Positions 47,601-56,600 of a DNA stretch of 64,000 bases are shown piece by piece; position 1 is the first letter of the stretch, and every line of letters starts with the position of its first letter. Both the position numbers and the translations under genes were made by a program. The stretch is from the NCBI GenBank assembly GCA_026122225.1, contig JANEZZ010000404.1, positions 1-64,000 on the forward strand, given 5' to 3'. The notes beneath the pieces are model-generated. The model had not been told where the DNA came from and searched no databases. It saw only the letters and a program-made list of their open reading frames with translations. The stretch is from Heloderma charlesbogerti. Taxonomy: Eukaryota > Chordata > Lepidosauria > Squamata > Helodermatidae.

Positions 47601-50600
47601 TAATTGCCAGAAACACGGTTCTAGGTAGGTGAATCTATGTATCTCAAATATTGTTTGAGGGCCATGGATGCAGCATACCGAACCCACAGTAGGCGAGACA
47701 TGACTGTTGAACTCTGCAAGCAGGACCTACAGCAAAGTGCCCCTGTCCAGGGTTCTGGCCAGCTACTGTCGTGCCCTCCTCCAAGATATGCCATCCCACC
47801 CCCACCCCATTTTTCTTTTCCAACCCACATGCAACATTCTGTGACTACTGAGCGTGCTCAGTCCTCGTGGGGCTTTTCTTTTTGTTGCTGTTTTCGCCCT
47901 TTTAGGTTGTTCTTTTAAACCTCTGTTGTACTTCTGCAAACCTTGGAATACCCCCAAGCATGCTGATATGATTATCTCCTTTATTACTCAGTGGCCCCGA
48001 TCCTGTGGCACTCACCACTGGGTTCACAATTAGAGGGAGTTATTTTATGAGCTTTAAGAAAGAGTGTGGAATATGGAGTTAAACATTTTGGCCTGGATCT
48101 CCTGATTAATCACTATTCTTGTCTTGCCTTGCCTTTCTGCTGGACCTCTGCTCTGACCCACCGTGGCCACCCCTGCACTCTCACGTATCGGATGTGTCCC
48201 ATTACATACTCACCACTATAAATGCACAGTGGAAGTTCAGGCACTGCCCACAACCTTTTGCCAGGATGATCCAGATGCCAGAGCCAACATGCTTCAGTGC
48301 TGCGAAGGTGAAGAGGAGGATGTTCACACACACATAGCTGCCCAGGAAAAGAAGTTTGCTCCTGTTGTTGTGCCAATAGGCTGGGCTCAGGTAGCGTGGT
48401 GCATGACACTTCCGCGGAGCTGCGGGGGGCTTCAACCAGCTCGCAGCACTGTGAGAGGGGAGAGAGGAGCCCATGAGGCATCTGTGGCCCACCTATCACC
48501 AGCTCTTTGGCAACTAGAGCAATACTGGATGGGCCCAGCAGTTCACAACTGTGCCATGCCCCATACAGCTGGCAGCTGCTCACGACCACTTAGTGGTCAA
48601 GCCAGGCTTATTTCACCATATAAATGCACAGAGCTTTTTAGAAACCAAGATGCTCGGGCGCCTGAAGGCACAACACAACAACCCACGGTAGATTGTCAGC
48701 CTTGTTTGCTTCAGAGTGACTTGTCATGATGTCTGAACCCGCATGGTGGCTTCAGCATGCTTTGTTAACCAAGCACAAGCCACCCTGAGAACCCACGGTT
48801 TCTTGCTGGGTTATTCTGGGTGGCTTGTTTCTGCCTTGCGATCTTGCCAGCCGTAGGTCAGGGTAGCAGCACCTGTGTTCCTGATTCCTGTTAATGTTTG
48901 CAAACACCGCTCACTCTGCGCAGATGGGAGAATTGCTCAAATCAAGCAGCGACTGACTGTGAAATTTGTGCAGAGTTCCCCAGATTTGCATAATTTTCCT
49001 AATTTGCAGAGTTTTTTTCTTAAACTTTCAGAAATTTAGTCAGGAGAAAAAAAACCAGAGACCAAACATACATATTACTACCCCCCTTTCCCCCAATAGG
49101 CTAAAGTGCGAAAATGCGGGTGAGGGTTGAACTTATTTACCCTTTTTTCAATTTGGGGGAGATTTGCACACCTTTGCATTAACCAAAATAAAAATCTGCG
49201 TTTTCACACTTCAGCCTTTGGTGGTGGGGCAGGGCAGGGGAATGTGTATTTTTGGTCTCTGGGGTTTTCCCCCATATTTTTGTACTACTACATTTGTGTA
49301 CAATTCCTGAAAGTTTTTTTTTTTTTTAAGATGCCTGAAAATCCAGGAAACACAAACAGAATGGATTTAACAAAGTTTTACTCTTTAAAAACAAGTTGTG
49401 TTACAAAAGACACTGGGATCGTGACATGCAAACTTGCCCATTCTTTAGGTTGCACATGCTGATCTTGGTAACAGAATTACTGACCACATGATTCTAATTT
49501 TTCAGCCACTTCTCCACAAAATTTTGCACTTTGCTGGTTTTCCCACGGGCTCTCATGAGGGGACATTTGAAATATTTTTTCTTTGTTGAGTGGTTTTGTT
49601 GGAGTTCCTTCATCCTCACATCATTAGTGACAGCCATTTTGGGGAAATAACTTCTTCCTAGGGCAGATTGGCTGGTGATTTGGAATGAGAGCCAGGCAGA
49701 GGGAAATGTTCCTTTCCCCACAGTGTGCAGCTTGGCTCACTTGCATGAGTTATCGTCAACTGTTCCTCTGGAAGCTCTGTTCTGTAGTGCAGTTGCCCTC
49801 TGATTAGTGGCCTACTGGAAACCAGATTATGTTGAATTGATTTGCAGACTGGTGGGTGGGTGGGTGTTCCTACCACTGGGGAGAGGGCTCCGGCTAAACT
49901 ACACCTCCTAAAATTCAATATATTCTCAAATACAGGAGGATGAAACTCAGAGTGTTGGGGTGGGGGGAACCTTGGGCTCCTGTGAATGATACGCTCTTCC
50001 TGCCTCAGTGATGACACAGGGTCACCTGCTGGTTCGCTTAAGTGTCTGAGGACTAAAGTCACACATGATTTTACAGAAAGATTTCACAGGCTGCAGGGTC
50101 TGTTGGATCCTCTGGTGTTGGAGAAGCCTGCCAGAACTTAACAAAGTACATTTCATTTGGACTGTTCTTTTATTTATTTTATTTATTATTAAATTTATTA
50201 ATTGCCCATCTGGCTGGTCACCCAGCCACTCTGGGCGATGTACAACATACAATAAAACAGTTTAAAACAATAAAATTCTACAATAAAAACATTTTCTAAA
50301 ATACCCTAACCCACCCCAAATGCCTGCCTGAACAACCACGTTTTTAATGCACGACGGAAGCTCATTAAAGCTCATTCTCCAGGACCATGTCTCCATGACA
50401 ACGGAAGGAGAAGCAAATAGAGGAGTTCTGGATTTTTTAAAAGGAATCAGCTTTGCTGCGCTTTGGCCCATGCAGGGCTCCACGAGCAAGTGCTCCACAA
50501 ACGAGTAGAAATCGCTTCACAGAACATACTTCCGGGTGGGGTGGGGGGCTGGAGCAAACATCATTTAACTGGCAGGGGCAGCCCAACCAATAAGAGAGGC

Positions 50601-53600
50601 TTCTGCTCTCCCCCACTTTCTCCTTTCCCCTGAAGCTCCAGATGCACCTGCATTACAGGAGCAAGCCTCATTGAGCACAATGGGAGTTACTTCTGAGTAG
50701 ACAAACATAAGCTTGTGCTGGGAAAGGGGGGAGGCAGGGATGGGAAACCAGCCCTCTTTCTAACCACAGGATCTCTATAACAAAGGCATGAAGTAGGTAC
50801 TTCCTAAGGCAATAAACCAAGCCATGGGGAATTGCAGGTTTGGTAAAGCACTTTACAGGCTTCATAGAATCATAGAATAGCAGGGTTGGAAGGGGCCTAC
50901 AAGGCCACCGTGTCCAATCCCCTGCTCAATGCAGGAATCCAAGTCAGAGCATCCCTGACAGATGGCTGTCCAGCCTCGTCTTGAATGCCTCCAGTGTGGG
51001 AGAGCTCACCGCCTCCCTAGGGAATGGGTTCCATTGTCGTATTGCTCTAACAGTCAGGAAGTTTTTCCTGATGTTCAGCCGGAACCTGGCTTCCTGTAAC
51101 TGGAGCCCATTATTCCGTGTCCTGCATTCTGGGATGATCGAGAAGAGATCCTGGCCTTCCTCTCTGCGACAACCTTTCAAGTCCTTGAAGAGCGCTATCA
51201 TGTCTCCCCTCAGTCTTCTCTTCTCAAGGCTAAACAAGCCCAGTTCTTTCAGTCTCTCTTCACAGGGCTTTGTGTCCAGTCCCCTGATCATCTTGGTTGC
51301 CCTCCTCTGAACCCTCTCCAGCTTCTCTGCATCCTTCTTAAAGTGTGGTGCCCAGAACTGGACAGAGTACTCCAGATGAGGCCTAACCAGTGCTGAGTAG
51401 AGGGGAACTAGTACTTCCCGGGATTTGGAAGCTATGCTTCTATGAATGCAGCCCAAAAGAGCATTTGCCTATTCAGAGAATCAGTGCTTTAAATTCTGTA
51501 TTCAATTCAAGGGGATCTCTGTAAATTCTGATGTGGGCATTCAGGGGACAAGCCTCACTGAGCACAATGGGAGCTACTTCTTAGGAGACACTAATTGGTT
51601 TGTGCTGGGAAACATAGGAACAGGAAACACCACTTGACCGGGGTCACAGTGAAAGGCACACCCCTGGGCAGGGCTAGCATACCCGAGGTCAATGCAGGGG
51701 TTGGGGCACACTGCATCCATAGCGCGGGGAACCCGGCTTGAGGAAAAGAATTGGCCTTTAAGCAGTATCCGGAAATCTGGTTTTCCCCTGGTAATCTCCG
51801 GGGCGGCTGCTGGACGGCCATGACACCATGTATCCCTAACGACCTCAACACGCAGCCGGCTTGGAGTGAATCGCTGGTGGAGACCCGCCCCCCAAGTGAG
51901 GTACCACACTGAAGTGTAGCAAATTCTGGCTTGAGGCAGAATACACCTGAGGATGTGCATGACCCATTCCTTCCCATGTGAGGAAAAGTGCAAGAACATT
52001 TGCCTAAGCATTGTGAAATGCTCAAGTGAGAGAGCAGGTAATGGTTTTCCCCTGCTTCAGCCCCTTTTCTTTGGCACTGACCCCCTTCAGCAGCCTTCAC
52101 CCCTGAACAATCACTTTTGGTGGTGCATCCAGACAAGGCTGCCAGCCTGCTGAATTTGAGTGTTTTCTGGTGCCTGCTGTGTTTCTTCAGACTTGGCTTG
52201 TTCCAGCTTTTTGTATTAAAATCCAAGTGCCACGCCAGCCTGTCTAGTGTGGGTGAGTAATGTATCATTGGGGCTTTTCAGGGCTTCTTTGCATTTAAGA
52301 GCAGAGTTCCTGTCTGCAGGTTCATCCCATTTTATTGCTTCCTGATGACAGCCGGCGAGAGGTTCGCGAGGAATGGCCTCTCAAGTCGCCCCCCCCCCGT
52401 CAGTTTCCGTTTTCATAGCCGGGGCGGGGGTTGGGTGGGGCGAGGCTTCACTGGTTGCCTCTCATCATTATTTTTCTCTTTTCATTTTTTACTATACAAT
52501 TTCACTAAAAAAGTGAAGCGAAAAATAATGAGAGGGAAGCCTCGCCCTGCCGAAGGAAAAGAAACTGGCACCGAGACAATTAAGAGAAGCTATTCACGGG
52601 GCAACTCGTAGCCTATTCCTAATCAATGCCCCACCCATGAATCAAGGGGGGGTGTTTGCTGAATGGCGCCTACTTGCGAGTAAACGCAGGAGGCCGCCGG
52701 CCACGGGCTGGGCCCGGCCGGACAACACAGCGCGCTATGCTGTCAGGGCTTGTGCGCGGCCTGTTTTCATTCCGGTTCCGGCCAATTGCGGGAAAGCCGC
52801 GCAAGGCAAAGGCAAGGCAAGGCCAAGGGCAAGGGCAAGGGCAAGGCAAGGGCAAGGCAAGGGCAAGGGCAAGGCAAGGCAAAGGCAAGGGCAAGGGCAA
52901 GGGCAAGGCAAGGGCAAGGGCAAGGGCAAGGGCAAGGCAAAGGCAAAGCAAGGCAAAGGCAAGGGCAAAGCAAGGCAAAGGCAAGGGCAAAGCAAGGCAA
53001 GGGCAAGGGCAAGGGCAAGGGCAAGGGCAAGGGCAAGGCAAAGGCAAAGCAAGGCCAAGGGCAAGGGCAAGGGCAAGGGCAAGGCAAAGGCAAAGGCAAA
53101 GCAAGGCAAGGGCAAGGGCAAGGGCAAGGGCAAGGGCAAGGCGAAGGCAAAGGCAAAGGCAAAGGCAAAGCAAGGCAAAGGCAAGGGCAAGGGCAAGGGC
53201 AAGGGCAAGGCAAAGGCAAAGGCAAAGGCAAGGCAAGGCCAGGCCCTCCCCTCTTAAAGGCGGCCTCCCGCCCCCGGGCTGCGGAGCTGCGGCGAACTCC
53301 AGCGAGAGGCCGTGCGAGTCCCGCGGCTTTTGCCGCAGCAAGAGGCCCGCGGCGCCTTCACGCCCAACAGAGCCCCGCGCAGGAGGCGCCGTGAGCCACA
53401 GCCTGCGCGGCCGCGCGCCCGACGAAGCGGCCGCGCCGCCGCAAGCGCTCCTGCCCCGGCGGACGCGTCGGCCCTCGAGGTGCCGCGCCAGGCTGCGCTC
53501 TCCCTGACGCCCCGCGGAGGGAGCCGCGTCCCCGGCGCGCTGCAGCCGCGGCAGCTCCCAGCTGCGACGACAGCGGCCGCCGCCGCGCCAGGCTCGAGTG

Positions 53601-56600
53601 CCCGTCACAGGGGGGCGCGGGGCGGCAGGCGCGGGCGGGCGGGGCGCGGCTTCCCTGCAGCCAGGCTCGCAGAAATCTTTTCTTAGGCCGGGGGCGGGGG
53701 GCGGGGGGGCTGTTTCTAAATCCTGGGGAACGGCTACTTAGGCTGCTGAGCAGAGGGGCCTGTCTCGATGGACGGCGTCATGGCTGCCCAGGCAGAAATG
53801 ACGTGGGAAGAAGAAGAGCCGCTGCCGGTCAGCCAGAAGAGCCAGCGGCAAGAAGTGCTCCGCAGGAGGGGAGGGAGGGAGGGAGGAGGCCCCCCACCCC
53901 CTGCCGAAGAAGAGCGCACTGTGGTGAGTCCCGGCGTTCCTTTTCCCTTCAGTGGCGGAGGAGATCCCTGGACGGGGGGCAGAACAGCGGCACCCGCAAA
54001 GGGCAGGCCCCTCTCTGCTGCCATCCCTGGAACTCACACCACCTGCTGCAGGACCCGCCATCCGAAGGAGGCTTTGGCCAAGGCCAAGGCCAGGCGTCCG
54101 CTTTATAGTGTGGAATGAAGGACGCCGCGGATCTCCACGTGGCGGCCTCGCCGGTGACAGCTAGGGGGGCATCAGTGCTAGAGAGGGCAGCGCCCCTCCT
54201 GGAATGAGCAGATCTCCCCCGGGCACAGCAGACGCAAAGGCCTCCGAACACAGAGAGATGCAGCCTTTGATCCACCTTGCCAGGGCCACCCTGGATGCCC
54301 TTTGCCCCATGATGCAGGCTGGGAGGAAATGAACCATCAGAGACCTGAAAGGCCTTGGTTCGTTCGAAGTAAATTTTGATGGCCCACTTAACATCCAGTT
54401 TGTATCATTCCTTCACAATAGGTTTGCCGGACTTGGGACAAACAGTACATAGTATCGAGTCTGGCACCCTGTGAAACACAGAACTGACTTTAGGAACACA
54501 AGTTGGGTCCAACGGTTGGGCACAGGGAATCTCCAAATCACCCCAGGCTGAATTCCTCTGACTGAGAGCTCAGCATCCCACATGCAAGTTGGGTATTCAT
54601 TGTCAGTTCTGAAAAAATCTTAGAAATTCACTATTTTGATGGAGACCTCAAGATCTTGCCTAGAAACATCTGCCTCGGAGCTAGGCAGGAACAAAACCAG
54701 AAGTAGGTTGCTCATCCGCTCAGGACGGCACCTCATATTCCTGCCTATCAGCAACCCACCCAAAGATCTCCTCCACCACGGCAGGAAAATGCCTGGCTCC
54801 ATTTCAGCCAGCTGCAGGACCAGCTTTGGGATGAAGACAGCCTTGGCCTCCCTGGTGGACAGCCTAGACCAGGAGCTAGGCAGTGGAGTGGGCTCTGCCT
54901 CCTGTTGGTTCTGCTGGGCTGCGCAGTGGCTTTTGACACTATTGACCATGGTATTCTTCTGGACTCTCTGGGTGAGATGAGACTTGGAGGCTCCATCTTA
55001 CACTACTTCCAGTCCTTTCTGGACAGGCGGTTCCAGAAGGTGGTGCTAGGGATTCTTGTTCAACACCTTACTTCAGGGGTGTTGTACCTCAGGCCCAGGG
55101 TCCCAATCCAGCCTGCTTGGGGTCCTGATCTGGCCCTCTGGGCCAGATGGCTACGCACCTTTCCTGCAGATGGCTACGCACCTTTCCCAATGGCACCAGG
55201 TGGTTCTGCTCCCCCCAACCACCCACTGTTTGGTGCTTTTGCAGCTTTTGCACAAATTTTTCTCCCTGTTCTGAAAGACTGAGATGCCTCTTCAGAGATT
55301 GAGTTGCTGGCAGGAAGACCTCAAAGCTGAAATATGCTGGTATGTTGGCCCCACCACTTTTGCCTTTGCCTTCCGTCCATGGGCACCTGCAGGCATTTTC
55401 CCAGGTGGGGGGCAAAGCTGCACAGCGGTGTGTGATTGCAATTTGCGTACATTTATCTTCTATTACTCTCTGGCTCAGCTGCATCACTGCCACCAAGTCA
55501 CCGTACTCCGAGATACCCCTTTGCACACAGGCCTCCCTGTATGTCACTAGAGCCAATGCCCCAGTGTATCTGCATCTCTTTTATGGTATCTCTGACTTGC
55601 TGCAGGTTGAAAGTAATGGTGCTTTGATTATTTTGACTAACCAAAGTGAGAACTTTACAGTAGCCTTTCTCCTATTTATCCTACTTAAATATATGTTTCC
55701 TTTTCCTTTACAAGCAAAAGTGTGGACAAATGTTTTATCTTGATTACAGTGTGTTGATTGATTTATCTTGATTAAAATGTGTTGGTCCCACCAAGGACTA
55801 GGTAAACCTTGCTTTGGAAGGCAAGTTTGTTCAGGGTGGAAGTCCCACCACGTTCACTTGATTTACTCTCAGGTTGGGGTGCATTTGGTTCTTGCTTAAA
55901 ACAAGTTGGGGGTTTCCCCTATTGATTCTTTTTATGTCTGCTACTGCATAACTTATCTCAACATTGTAAAAAGCCCACACCCATCGTTCCCCAGGTTTGC
56001 CCAGGGAGGTGGGGGGACAGCAAGGGATGAGTGGGACAGAGGGAACAATTCCCCCTCTGATTTTTCAAATTCACTTTGAAAGATCAGGCCCGTAGTCTGT
56101 GGGTACTAGATCCAGCACTGCTGCTGGAGGCCCAAGTGGCCATGGAGGCTCAGAGTGCCTCCTACAGCTTTGACTGGTCTGCCAGCTATGGCCTCTCCTG
56201 GACAGGGATAGTTTGGCCACCATGGCACAGGCATGAATAACCTCAAGACTGGTCTTCTGCAATGCGCTCTATGTGGGGCTGCCCTTGAGGCTGGTCTGGA
56301 AGCTGGAGCTGGTGCAGAATGCAGCAGCTCGGCTGTTGTCAGGAGCTGCCCCTTTTGCGGAGGGAACGCAAAGTCCCCTTTGCGGAGGGAACTGCACTGG
56401 CTGCCTATTTGCTACCAGGCCAGGTTTAAGGGTGTTTTTTTGCAGGTGTATAAAGCCCTAAACAACTCGGGATCAGGATACTGGAGCACGCCCTCTCCCT
56501 TATCAACCTGCCTGGTCACTGAGGGCATCGCATGAGGCGCTCCTGGTGGTTCCGGATGGACCTGCAGCCTAGCTGGAATCCATCCAGAGTAGAGCCTTGA

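Noticed and set aside
52637..53608. Long overlapping open frames (up to 312 codons) on both strands
   Set aside because: They are the T-free GGCAA/GGGCAA array read in all six frames (Gly-Lys, Ala-Arg, Gln-Gly or Pro-Leu, Cys-Leu, Ala-Leu repeats), with no domain and no stop for composition reasons.
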